NCBI GenBank assembly: GCA_050288105.1
Contig: JBNKDE010000012.1
Span: 124,001 to 188,000 of the forward strand
From: JACNJF01 sp050288105
Lineage (GTDB): Bacteria > Pseudomonadota > Gammaproteobacteria > GCA-001735895
Reading direction: 5' to 3'
Length of the DNA stretch: 64,000 nt
How positions within the stretch are numbered: position 1 is the stretch's first letter; every line of letters begins with the position of its first letter. Shown here piece by piece: positions 36,277 to 45,006 of the stretch. The notes beneath the pieces are model-generated. The model ran no database searches. It saw nothing but the letters and a program-made list of their open reading frames with translations, and was not told where the DNA came from. A program made the translations under genes and the position numbers.

Positions 36277-39200
36277 ATGGAAAGAAAAGGAATAATAAAA
36301 ATTGGCGCACTAGTAATGGCTATGCTGGTGATTACAGGTCTTGTTGATGGTTGTGACTCCGGGGGTGGTCAGTCAACAGTTCCTATCCCTGTGCTTAAGT
36401 ATCAGCGTGATTACCTGACCTTTGGCGAAACGCTAGAAGTTGAAATTACCCAGCCGGATTCAGGCGCCCTGGTTACCAATGTGTCTGAAACCGATCTCGC
36501 TGTGGCTATCGAACAGCTCCCCTGCGTTCCGGCAGCTGATCGCTGCGTTCGCTGGCTCATTACGCCATCGCTGGATGCTGAGGCGGGCGACTACCGTATC
36601 GGGGTCGGTCATCGCTCGACGCAATGGAAAACCGTAACCTATAAAGCGCCGCTATCGGGTCAACTTATCGATACTGCTACCCCTGTCGACTTCGCAGAAA
36701 TTCATTTCAAGCTGCTGCCAGCCAAAGCTGCAGCTGCTGCCACCACTGTGGCGATTGCAACGATGGCGCAAACCACAAATTTGAAAAAATCTACGCTGGC
36801 AGCAGTGGTTACTACCGACGGAGAAGTCTGGGCCTGGGGTTATATGAATCGAAGCGGGAGCCTGGTGACCCGTGGTGGTATGGAGCATCTTGTTGCTGAC
36901 AGGCCTTACTATACAGGCATCAACAATGCCCGGGCGGTGTATTTTGCAGGGGACTCAAAGTCATTGTTTTATGTGTTCAAGACAGATGGTTCTGTTGATA
37001 TCTATCAGAACATGGGTTCCTGGGAGGTTGACGATTTCGTTCTGGTTGACCAGGTTCGGGATGAAAATGGTGTACTGGCAAATAACATCAGTTCAATCAG
37101 TGACCGCTATGCGCTGCTCTCCACAGGAGAGGTTCGGCATATCCAGCCTGGCACCTTAGATAGCAGACTGGAGGGGCAGTGCAGTACCGAAGATTCATTG
37201 ACTGCTTTGAACTCAGTTGTTCAGGTGGTGCGCGAGGGTAGTGCGCGCCTGGGATCTGATCTGGATTTTCTAACCCTGTTCCTGAAAAGCGATGGCACCA
37301 TCGAGCAAAATGGCTACCACAGCAATACGGGCTATGCCAGCGGCTGCGCACTAGACCAGGTATCGTTGAGCAATGTAGCGCAGGTAGGTGTGGGCCTGAC
37401 CACGGCTTTCCCTTTTGGTACCGCCTTGTTGAGTGATGGGACGGTTTGGGTGTGGCTGAATCAGGGGAGCAATGTCAACCTGCTACGCCAGGTTCCAGGC
37501 CTGGCAAATGTGGCTGAGATTGCTGTCGATCTCGGCTGGATTGTTGCGCGAGATAGTCTGGGTGCTGTGTCACGCGTGAGCGTTGCGGCTGATACCAGCG
37601 GCAATAGTTTTGATTTCGCATTCTCCGCGCCTGAAACCATGTCCGGCGTGAGCGGTGCGTCTGCCATTGCCACCCGTGGCGGGCTGTCACTGGCATTGCT
37701 GGGCGACTGTAGTGCCGGTGGTCGGGTGCTTTCCTGGGATGCGACGACGGAGATCACTGGCAGTGGCGTTTTCGGTCATTCTTTGCAGGCAATGCCAGTG
37801 ATTGGTATCGGCGATACGGACCCGAGTTGTTCGCGACTGGCGCTGTTCTATCCATCCACGCAACTGACATCGCTGGATTCGGCTGTATACCAGTTCCAGG
37901 TCGACACGAATACCGGCAATATGGCCTGTAATGAGGCGATGTGCTGGGAGCTGGCATCGGCCAATTCCACTTTGCTGACGACCGTCACGCAGGGAAATTT
38001 CTTTAGTGTGCGGCCAGTATGGGATTGCGAGGCAGCTGGCAATAACCAGGGCATGGCCTTCTCGCTGGCCATAACTGACCGCGATATTTACTGCAAACTG
38101 ATCACCAATGCCCACCAGATGGTTGTGGATTTCGCGATCAGTGGTGCGCCAGTAGCGTTAAACAATTTCGTGATCGATACCGTTCCGGCAAATGTATTGA
38201 CGCTTAAAACAGACCATTACGAAGGCTTGCTCGATCCAGGCACCATCTTTCAGCTCCAGCCCTATGCACTAAACGACTACACCCTGAGTGGCTTTAGTGG
38301 CGATTGCGACAGTAACGGCCAGGTGGTCATGCCGACGCGCGATGCGAACTGTACCGTGCGCTTTGCCGAGCCTGTGGCGGCGGGGGATTTTACCCTGACC
38401 GTTGTTATCCAGGGTGGCCCCAATGCGGGTGAAGTATTGAGCAATGAATCCCCGGCCAAGCTGTTCTGTATCAACCAGAACGAGGTGACTACCAACTGTA
38501 GCGCAAGCTATGCGCAGGGTAGTGTAGTGGAACTCAGTAGCATCGAATTTGGTACCAAAGTGGTCAGCAACTGGAGTGGCTGTACACTGGGTGTGGATGT
38601 TAACAATCAACCGATCTGTAGTCTGACCATGGATGCGGATCACACAGTAACCGCGACTTTTGCTGATGCGCCGCCTCCCAGTGGAAACACACTCACTGTA
38701 GTTCTTGATGGTGGTCCCGCAGTAGCAGCGCTGGTTTCCGGTGAAAGTCCTACGCCTTACCTGAATTGTACAATGAACGGTAGTCAGACCACCGCCACCT
38801 GTAGCGCAATCTTTACCCCAGGTAGTGCTGTGGCGCTGTATAAGACGGTGGGTAGCGGATATATCATGCAACTGGTCGGTTGTACCGCAGGTATTGATGC
38901 CAACGAGAATGCATTCTGTGGTGTGACCATGGATACCGATCGCACGGTATTGGGACATCTGATCCCGGTTCGTAACCTGAACCTGACCATAGCGGGACAG
39001 GTTAAGCCGAATACGACCTATGTCTCATTCAATACCAGTATCCAGTCGAATATCTTCTGCGTGAATCAGGAGGTGCCCAGCGAAACCTGTAGCTTCGAGG
39101 TACCACAGGGTGATGCACTGACCTTCAGGATTCCTTTTAGCGATTATCCGATTCAAAGCTGGAGTGGCTGTACCCCTGGAGTGAACAGCTTTAATGAACC

Positions 39201-39867
39201 GATCTGTACACTGACCATGGATGCTGACCATGCAGTAACCGCGACCTTTGCTGGTCCACCTCCGCCAGTGGGTAGTCATACGCTCACGGTAACGGTTGAC
39301 GGCAATGTGGCAGGCGGATCTGCTCAGGTTCAATCCTCTGAAACACCGGACAAGATGATTGTCTGTAACCTGCTGAGTGCATCGGGTAGCAGTGTTACCT
39401 GTTCCAATGGCTACTATGCGCCGGGCAGTAGCGTGGTGCTGTCGGGCACTGCCTACCCATCAGCGATTCTGGGCTGGGAAGGTTGTACCCCGGATATGGA
39501 TATCAACTTCAACGCCCAGGTTTGCCGCCTGACCATGGACACTGATCACACGGTGATGATGCATGTGACGCCATCATACACCTTGAATGTGACCATCGAC
39601 GGTCAGACACAGGTCGGTATTAGTACCGTGTTTACCGCCAATACTACGGTGCGTTCACACTGCTATAGCCAGATGGGTACTTCAACCCTGTGCCAATTAA
39701 TAGTCCCGCGTGGCGAGGATATATTACTCGACTGGGATAACACAGGTGGTGCCGATATCCAGTCCTGGGCAGGCGACTGTACCCCAGAACTGGATGCTAA
39801 CAACCGCTCGGTATGCCGTATTTTGATGGATGCCGATCATAGTGTAACGGCGACGTTTGGGCCGTAA
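36277..39867 (+). CDS. Giant lipoprotein with degenerate RCC1-like repeats and six beta modules
   Basis: A 1196-aa lipoprotein. Lipobox VDGC (C26) with Asp at +2, which in E. coli would favour retention in the inner membrane; whether that rule holds here is unknown. Its N-terminal domain (about 35-150, VTNVSETDLAVAI and GDYRIGVG) is homologous to that of the 29621 protein. It is followed by degenerate RCC1-like repeats (TTDGEVWAWGYM, KTDGSVDIYQN, KSDGTIEQNGY, LSDGTVWVWL). The C-terminal half has six beta modules: the first with two cysteines, the other five with four, each with a GCT(P/L/A)G-like signature and (L/V)TMD.D(H/R).V; the last ends ATFGP. It probably arose by duplication and divergence from a common ancestor with the 29621 gene. 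Confidence 0.83.
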   Translation: MERKGIIKIGALVMAMLVITGLVDGCDSGGGQSTVPIPVLKYQRDYLTFGETLEVEITQPDSGALVTNVSETDLAVAIEQLPCVPAADRCVRWLITPSLDAEAGDYRIGVGHRSTQWKTVTYKAPLSGQLIDTATPVDFAEIHFKLLPAKAAAAATTVAIATMAQTTNLKKSTLAAVVTTDGEVWAWGYMNRSGSLVTRGGMEHLVADRPYYTGINNARAVYFAGDSKSLFYVFKTDGSVDIYQNMGSWEVDDFVLVDQVRDENGVLANNISSISDRYALLSTGEVRHIQPGTLDSRLEGQCSTEDSLTALNSVVQVVREGSARLGSDLDFLTLFLKSDGTIEQNGYHSNTGYASGCALDQVSLSNVAQVGVGLTTAFPFGTALLSDGTVWVWLNQGSNVNLLRQVPGLANVAEIAVDLGWIVARDSLGAVSRVSVAADTSGNSFDFAFSAPETMSGVSGASAIATRGGLSLALLGDCSAGGRVLSWDATTEITGSGVFGHSLQAMPVIGIGDTDPSCSRLALFYPSTQLTSLDSAVYQFQVDTNTGNMACNEAMCWELASANSTLLTTVTQGNFFSVRPVWDCEAAGNNQGMAFSLAITDRDIYCKLITNAHQMVVDFAISGAPVALNNFVIDTVPANVLTLKTDHYEGLLDPGTIFQLQPYALNDYTLSGFSGDCDSNGQVVMPTRDANCTVRFAEPVAAGDFTLTVVIQGGPNAGEVLSNESPAKLFCINQNEVTTNCSASYAQGSVVELSSIEFGTKVVSNWSGCTLGVDVNNQPICSLTMDADHTVTATFADAPPPSGNTLTVVLDGGPAVAALVSGESPTPYLNCTMNGSQTTATCSAIFTPGSAVALYKTVGSGYIMQLVGCTAGIDANENAFCGVTMDTDRTVLGHLIPVRNLNLTIAGQVKPNTTYVSFNTSIQSNIFCVNQEVPSETCSFEVPQGDALTFRIPFSDYPIQSWSGCTPGVNSFNEPICTLTMDADHAVTATFAGPPPPVGSHTLTVTVDGNVAGGSAQVQSSETPDKMIVCNLLSASGSSVTCSNGYYAPGSSVVLSGTAYPSAILGWEGCTPDMDINFNAQVCRLTMDTDHTVMMHVTPSYTLNVTIDGQTQVGISTVFTANTTVRSHCYSQMGTSTLCQLIVPRGEDILLDWDNTGGADIQSWAGDCTPELDANNRSVCRILMDADHSVTATFGP

Positions 39868-39904
39868 ATGCGCGCTCAGACGATGTCGTTGTACAGGACG
39901 ATAT

Positions 39905-39932
39905 GCATGCCCACCCTGCAGTGTGGGCATGC
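39905..39932 (+). other. Perfect 10-bp stem-loop after the giant lipoprotein gene
   Basis: GCATGCCCAC and GTGGGCATGC pair perfectly around an 8-nt loop, 38 bp after the stop codon. No T-run follows, so it may protect the mRNA 3' end or act as a weak terminator. Confidence 0.5.
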
Positions 39933-40015
39933 GGGAGTACGCCAAAAAAACCGAAGCAACAGAATCTGGGATCTCGTGGTGAATAAATCATCTCGCTGAA
40001 AAAACCAGGATTTTG

Positions 40016-40045
40016 TTTCGAACCTTTTTCAATGTCGCGACCACT
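40016..40045 (+). promoter_or_regulatory. Island sigma motif upstream of the 142-aa protein
   Basis: TTTCGAACC (TCGAAC at 40018-40023) followed after 17 nt by CCACT (40041-40045), 60 bp before the start codon, nearly the same distance as for its paralogue at 35457. Confidence 0.7.
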
Positions 40046-40104
40046 ATCCTTCGATCTGTGAAATTTAACCGGGTCAGAAAAAAGGCAACTATCGGGAGAA
40101 AACG

Positions 40105-40533
40105 ATGAAACCTGAAAATTACCTCACCGTATTTGTGCTGTTTGGACTTGTTCCTTTTACCCAGGTCTCAGCAGGAAAAACGGGCTTTCTATCAGCTGAG
40201 TGCACGATTCGCGGCGAGCCGGCGCAGCTGCAGCTCAAGTATGACGCCTATAACGGTACAGGAATTACCTGGGGCTCAGGTCCGACCCCGGATATCACCG
40301 GCGTCATTGCGGATGGTTCGGTCAATTACTACTGGCAAGGCGTACTGAACGGCAGCTTCGGTCAACTGCAACTGAGTGGCCAGAACAATTTTCTAAGCTT
40401 TTACGACCCTAATGTGCTCAATCGTGAAACTACGCTCAAGGTTACGATGACCGGTGGCAACAGCTTTTATCTGGAGGATACCCGTGGCAACTATCCCGGC
40501 CAGCATCCTTGTACGATTAAGGAGTTTCGCTAA
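40105..40533 (+). CDS. Small exported protein, paralogue of the lipoprotein at 35457
   Basis: 142 aa with a Sec signal peptide (FVLFGLVPFTQVSA, cleavage before GKTG) and no lipobox, so it is periplasmic or secreted while its paralogue is lipid-anchored. It shares ITWGSGPTPDITGVI, SGQNNF and the C-terminal HPCTI motif with that paralogue, and the same two conserved cysteines. GGGAG precedes the ATG. Function unknown. Confidence 0.8.
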   Translation: MKPENYLTVFVLFGLVPFTQVSAGKTGFLSAECTIRGEPAQLQLKYDAYNGTGITWGSGPTPDITGVIADGSVNYYWQGVLNGSFGQLQLSGQNNFLSFYDPNVLNRETTLKVTMTGGNSFYLEDTRGNYPGQHPCTIKEFR

Positions 40534-40640
40534 CAGGCATTCGACAGCGCAAGGCGAATGCCTGGTGCCTCCACTGCAGAACGGGAATGTGGTGTGTATG
40601 ATTTGATGATACAGGGACCTACTCTGGATGAGGAAATACG

Positions 40641-42527
40641 ATGAATATGCGAAATACACTAGTGGCTGCAGGATTTGTAGTAGTACTCTTTGGTTGTGGT
40701 GGCTCTGGTACCAATCCTCCTGCTAACGGAGCGGTGAATGTCGCTCCGCTGGTCGATGCCGGGGGTGATCAGAGCGTAAGCTCGGCGCAGTCGGTGAGTT
40801 TGGCTGGTTCAGGCAGCGATGCCGATGGCAGTATTGTGAGCTGGCAGTGGAGCCAGCTTGCAGGCAGTAGTGTCACACTCAGTGGCGCGACTTCTGCGAG
40901 TGCTACATTCACTGCACCTACTGTGACTGTGAGCGAAGTGCTGAGCTTTCAATTGACGGTTACTGATGACGACGGTGCCAGTGCCAGCGACAGCGTATCG
41001 GTCACGGTGAATCCGCTGAATACCTCTGTATTACCCACCTTCGGCCCCGACCCAGCGCAATGTCCGGTAACGCTGGCGGATCGTGGAGCATCGGTGATCC
41101 ATGTATGCGATTGCCAGACTGGGGCTGATGCGTCCTGTGTGGCGGGTAACGATGCCAATGCAGGTACCGCAGCGGCACCGAAACAGACAATTGCGGCGGC
41201 GGTATCTGCATTTACGGCCGGTAGCGATCTGGCATTTTGTCGCGGTGGTGTGTGGAGCGAGGCGACCACGCTTAAGCTGCGCGCCGGGGCCTGTAGCAGT
41301 GCGTCTCCCTGTACGGTGCAGGATTACGGTGATGGCAATCTGGCTGCACCTCTGATCCAGCTAAACCAGACGGGCAGTAACAACGGTCTTGAGATCGCAT
41401 TGGGCGATAATGTGGCCCGCTGGGAAGGGCTGCGTATCAACAACCTGCATCTGGCCAAGCTGAACCCCGATGGGCAGGGCTTTGGTGTATTCCTGTTTCG
41501 TAATGTCAACGACGTGCAGATGCGCTGTCTGGAAGTCAACGACTATGGCATCGGTGTGCATGTGAATTCCAACGGTCTGAGCACAGGCGATATCTCGCTG
41601 AGTGATTCCTACCTGCATGACAATGGAGCTCAGGGCTGGCTGGGCGGTAGCAATAGCACGCGACTGGAGCGCAATCGCATTGATAATAATGGTGGCTACA
41701 ACGCCAGTATGCTGTTACACAATGTCTACCTGAGTGGTATTGGGGCCGATGTGGTGGTACGCGGCAACTGGCTGACTAACTCGGCGGTGGATGGCAACGG
41801 CCAGTGCGTGGGCGCCAGCATGATTGCGCATAATGCGATCAGTAGCAATCTGCTGATCGAAGGTAATTTGATTGAAGAGACCGACCCCGCTCCCGGTTGC
41901 TGGGGGCTGATGGTGGACGCCGCAGGTTCCACCACCGAGGGCCACAACAATGCGATTATTCGCGGTAATGTGGTACGCAATGTGGGCAATCAGTCGATAG
42001 GGGTTTCGGCCTGTGTCGATTGTATTATCGAGAACAATATCGTGGTGCAGACGAAGATCGGTGGTTCCATCGGTATCGCCTCACCCAATCGTCCAACCAG
42101 TGCGCCCGATAGCGATGTGACCGGCACTATTGTGCGTAACAATACGGTGTATTTTGCAGGGAATGGCAATGGCCGCTCCTATTATGTCGGTGAGCGCGGT
42201 GCGAATTATGTGGTGACCAATAATATCGGCTATCACGCTAACCCATTACCGGGTGATCACTGTTTTGACTTTGACCTGGCGGTGAACGCTTACGATACGG
42301 TAGCTGCCAACCTGTGTTATGGCGCGAACTTTGATAGCGGAACTACCGGCATGGATGGTCTGGCGTCGACTTCGGATCCGTTGTTTCTCAATGCACCGGA
42401 TGACCTGCGTATCGATAACACGTCTCCAGCCTTTGATTCGGGGAGTTCAGTATCTGCATCTGCAATTGATATCGTCGCCAATACGCGTGATGCAAATCCT
42501 GATCGGGGGGCTTACGAGGCGCAGTGA
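40641..42527 (+). CDS. PKD-domain plus right-handed beta-helix lipoprotein
   Basis: A 628-aa lipoprotein (lipobox LFGC, C19). A PKD domain spans about 30-130 (DAGGDQSVSSAQSVSLAGSG, SDADGSIVSWQWSQLAG, FQLTVTDDDGASASDSVSV). From about 135 to 628 the sequence has the spaced N/V/I pattern of a parallel beta-helix (NNLHLAK, LERNRIDNNGGY, VVVRGNWLTN, LIEGNLIEET, AIIRGNVVRNVG, CIIENNIVVQT, TIVRNNTVYF, YVVTNNIGYH), as in pectate-lyase-like or polysaccharide-binding proteins. No catalytic set can be named. It lies 107 bp after the previous gene and has no island motif of its own, so it may be co-transcribed from 40016. Confidence 0.87.
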   Translation: MNMRNTLVAAGFVVVLFGCGGSGTNPPANGAVNVAPLVDAGGDQSVSSAQSVSLAGSGSDADGSIVSWQWSQLAGSSVTLSGATSASATFTAPTVTVSEVLSFQLTVTDDDGASASDSVSVTVNPLNTSVLPTFGPDPAQCPVTLADRGASVIHVCDCQTGADASCVAGNDANAGTAAAPKQTIAAAVSAFTAGSDLAFCRGGVWSEATTLKLRAGACSSASPCTVQDYGDGNLAAPLIQLNQTGSNNGLEIALGDNVARWEGLRINNLHLAKLNPDGQGFGVFLFRNVNDVQMRCLEVNDYGIGVHVNSNGLSTGDISLSDSYLHDNGAQGWLGGSNSTRLERNRIDNNGGYNASMLLHNVYLSGIGADVVVRGNWLTNSAVDGNGQCVGASMIAHNAISSNLLIEGNLIEETDPAPGCWGLMVDAAGSTTEGHNNAIIRGNVVRNVGNQSIGVSACVDCIIENNIVVQTKIGGSIGIASPNRPTSAPDSDVTGTIVRNNTVYFAGNGNGRSYYVGERGANYVVTNNIGYHANPLPGDHCFDFDLAVNAYDTVAANLCYGANFDSGTTGMDGLASTSDPLFLNAPDDLRIDNTSPAFDSGSSVSASAIDIVANTRDANPDRGAYEAQ

Positions 42528-42761
42528 AGATTGCTTCTGGTGATCGGTCTGCATTAGTAAAACCAGTATGACCCTGGCGCGAATGGGGACATAGTTTATC
42601 CCTTACGATTGAGCCGGGTGGCAAAGGGATTCAACATGGACAGGTTGCCAGAGTTTAAACTTTTTAATGGATGACTTGAATGCCATCAAATGGAAGTGCG
42701 TGCGTCGGTTTGTTGATCATAGCGCACTGATTTTTTAATCGAATAATAATAGTGGACAGTT

Positions 42762-43388
42762 ATGGATTTAAAAACATTATCACGTCGCCAAATACTGCAG
42801 GCCGGTGCCTGCCTGCTATGTGGCTTTCCCGTTACAGGTAACGCGAGTGTCGCGACCATTCATGACTTATCAGGTACGGTGTATGTCAATAAGCGCCGTA
42901 TCCGTCGTAATGATCGTATTCTGCCGGGAGACCTGGTGAGTACCAGCGCTAACGGACATATCGCGTTTAGCGTCGATGGCGATGCGTATTTGATGAAAGG
43001 GTTTACCTCTATGCATGTGGGCGAACGCGATAATCCGATCATTAACCAGTTGCGATTGCTGACTGGCAAGCTACTCGCAGTATTTGAGACCGGACGACAG
43101 CGACAGCTGGTAACACGAGCGGTAACCATCGGTATTCGTGGTACCGGTTGTTTTCTCGATGCCAGTCCGCAAACGACCTACTACTGCAATTGCTATGGAA
43201 AAACCGAGATCAATACCGGGTCAGAGCGACGCATTGCCGAGGCAAGGCATCATGATCCTTATCGCGTTGATCTGGTGCATGGTCGGCAGGTTTTGACGCA
43301 CTCGCACGACGAGCTGGATCATACCGATGACGAGCTGCGACAGCTCGAATCCTACGTGGGGCGGGTACCGCTGTTTGATCGGGTCTAA
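42762..43388 (+). CDS. FecR-domain protein with Tat-type signal
   Basis: A 208-aa protein with a twin-arginine-like N-terminus (LSRRQILQAGACLLCG) followed by a FecR domain (about 30-140: LSGTVYVNKRRIRRND, PGDLVSTSANGHIAFSVDGDAYLM, LTGKLLAVFE, VTIGIRGTGCF). Outside classic iron signalling, such domains occur as periplasmic ligand-binding modules. A GxGC motif and a YYCNCYG segment bring three cysteines close together. It closes the surface-protein island on the same strand, 234 bp behind the beta-helix lipoprotein, so it may belong to the sensing apparatus, but there is no sigma gene next to it. Confidence 0.8.
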   Translation: MDLKTLSRRQILQAGACLLCGFPVTGNASVATIHDLSGTVYVNKRRIRRNDRILPGDLVSTSANGHIAFSVDGDAYLMKGFTSMHVGERDNPIINQLRLLTGKLLAVFETGRQRQLVTRAVTIGIRGTGCFLDASPQTTYYCNCYGKTEINTGSERRIAEARHHDPYRVDLVHGRQVLTHSHDELDHTDDELRQLESYVGRVPLFDRV

Positions 43389-43471
43389 TACTAGATATAC
43401 ACTGTGACCCCATTAGTCCAGATATTTTTTCCATCATCATCACCCGCGTGGTGTAAGCCCGTTATGAGAGA

Positions 43472-43900
43472 CTAATGCACGCGGTAGGCACTATGGCAAT
43501 TAACACATTGCTGCATGACTTCTGATAGTGAGCCAAAAGCTTTACTCAGGCCGCCTTCGATGTCTGCATCACGCGCACTTACTGCAAAGCGACTGGCTGC
43601 ACGGTGCATCTCGGTCCCTATAGCGGCCATTTCTTTCGGCATGATCTTTGACATGTGTGCGGCGCCGTGTAACTCCATAGAAGACATGCCGAGTCGTGCT
43701 TCTGCGATATCGGCAGCCTGGTCGTATTCACCGGAAGCGAGGTAGGCGGTAATTTCCTGTAGAGCGGTCAGATGGTCGCGCATATTAGCCAGCATATGGT
43801 CACGCATCATATCCGGAAAATCGGCCTTGATACGGTCATCTGCCTGCAGTGGCAGGGTAGTGCAGGCAACAAGTAATAAAATGGTTATTTTTTTAATCAT
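43472..43900 (-). CDS. c'-type (class II) monohaem cytochrome
   Basis: A 142-aa periplasmic protein with a signal peptide (MIKKITILLLVACTTLPLQA) and a single haem-binding CVNCH near the C-terminus, preceded by four predicted helices. This is the layout of cytochrome c'/c556. Possible roles are electron transfer or binding of small gases; the partner is unknown. It faces the FecR gene convergently and is unrelated in strand to the island. Confidence 0.88.
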   Translation of the reverse strand: MIKKITILLLVACTTLPLQADDRIKADFPDMMRDHMLANMRDHLTALQEITAYLASGEYDQAADIAEARLGMSSMELHGAAHMSKIMPKEMAAIGTEMHRAASRFAVSARDADIEGGLSKAFGSLSEVMQQCVNCHSAYRVH

Positions 43901-44016
43901 GGCAAGTTCTCTTTATTAGAATGGCTGTATGGGTGGCTGTATTCTCGGATAATGTAGCGCTTAAGCACTTTGTTTGCGATAACACAATAACACAATGGTC
44001 AGGTTGCGCTGTAGTC

Positions 44017-44045
44017 AATAAAAAGCAGCCTTTGGGCTGCTTTTA
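44017..44045 (-). terminator. Terminator after the coiled-coil membrane protein gene
   Basis: On the minus strand a GC-rich inverted repeat (AAAAGCAGCC / GGCTGCTTTT) with a 3-4 nt loop is followed by T-rich sequence. It lies about 25 bp past the stop of the gene at 44071-45006. T-runs on both sides make it potentially bidirectional. Confidence 0.8.
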
Positions 44046-44070
44046 TAAACAAAAGTTCAATCACTGGGCG

Positions 44071-45006
44071 TTAAGGTGACCAGGGCATCATGTCACGCAT
44101 ACCTTTCATAGCCGGGGCGACATTGTAGGTCATCACATTCAGGTCCTTGCTCATTTGAGCCATGCTGCGGTTGAGTTGATCCATATTGCTATTCATCTGG
44201 TTAGTATCCGCACTCATGATGTCCATTCGATTGGACATATTCTCCACCGATAGTCGTACACTGTGCATATCGCTGGACATACTGGACATTGCGGTTTCCA
44301 TTACGCGTACCACATAAAACATGTAGATGATGCCGATGATCGCGATAATCATACCGGGGATGGCAATCCAGCGGTTGCGACCTGAATTCTGCTCCTGCAG
44401 TTTACTCAGGCGTTCCATCTGTTTGTCCTGTATCTTCTTCTGTTCTTCCAGCTGTTTCAGGGTTTGCTCGTGATCCTGCATGATGGATTCACTGAGTGCC
44501 TTGATTACCGTCATGTTGCGTTGTTCAAGGTGCTGTGAGCTATCTTCGGCCTTGCTGAAAGCACTGCCTATGGTTTCGTAAAAGCGTGACATTTCCTGTT
44601 CACGCTCCTGCTCCTGAGTCGTAGTTTTCTGCGTGATACTGGAAAAACCTTTGGTGATTTCCTGTACCAGCCCGCTTAAATGGCGGTCACGGTTCTGGTT
44701 TTCCGCGCGCATCTCATTAATTACTGCCTGTAGTGCCAGCAGGCTTTCTTTTGAATTGTCCGTTGCGTTACGATCTGTGTCGGGTGTCGATTTTTTAGGT
44801 TCAGCTTTTTTCACAGTTGCCTTTTTTGTTGTTGCCGACTTATCGGCTGAGGCTTTAGCTGTGGCCGCTTTTTTAGGTGCTGCTTTTTTGGGCGCTGCTT
44901 TTTTAGCACTGGCCTTACTGGCTGTGCTTTCTGGGGTTGCTGCGGGTTTATCTTCTTCAGGGGATGTCTGTTGCGGTTTTTTATCGTCTGTCTTTTTATC
45001 AGCCAT
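44071..45006 (-). CDS. Lys/Ala-rich coiled-coil single-pass membrane protein
   Basis: 311 aa. Residues 1-80 are low-complexity Lys/Ala/Pro repeats (KKAAPKKAAPKKAATAKAS) like histone-H1 or PHB-granule-type tails that bind nucleic acid or polyanions. A long heptad-like helix (about 85-205) follows, then one membrane segment (about 212-233, WIAIPGMIIAIIGIIYMFYVV), then a Met/Asn/Ser-rich helical tail with repeated MS.D...M..N patterns to the C-terminus. No family is recognised. It may bridge nucleoid or cytoplasmic polymers and the envelope (inference). It has its own terminator. Confidence 0.7.
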   Translation of the reverse strand: MADKKTDDKKPQQTSPEEDKPAATPESTASKASAKKAAPKKAAPKKAATAKASADKSATTKKATVKKAEPKKSTPDTDRNATDNSKESLLALQAVINEMRAENQNRDRHLSGLVQEITKGFSSITQKTTTQEQEREQEMSRFYETIGSAFSKAEDSSQHLEQRNMTVIKALSESIMQDHEQTLKQLEEQKKIQDKQMERLSKLQEQNSGRNRWIAIPGMIIAIIGIIYMFYVVRVMETAMSSMSSDMHSVRLSVENMSNRMDIMSADTNQMNSNMDQLNRSMAQMSKDLNVMTYNVAPAMKGMRDMMPWSP

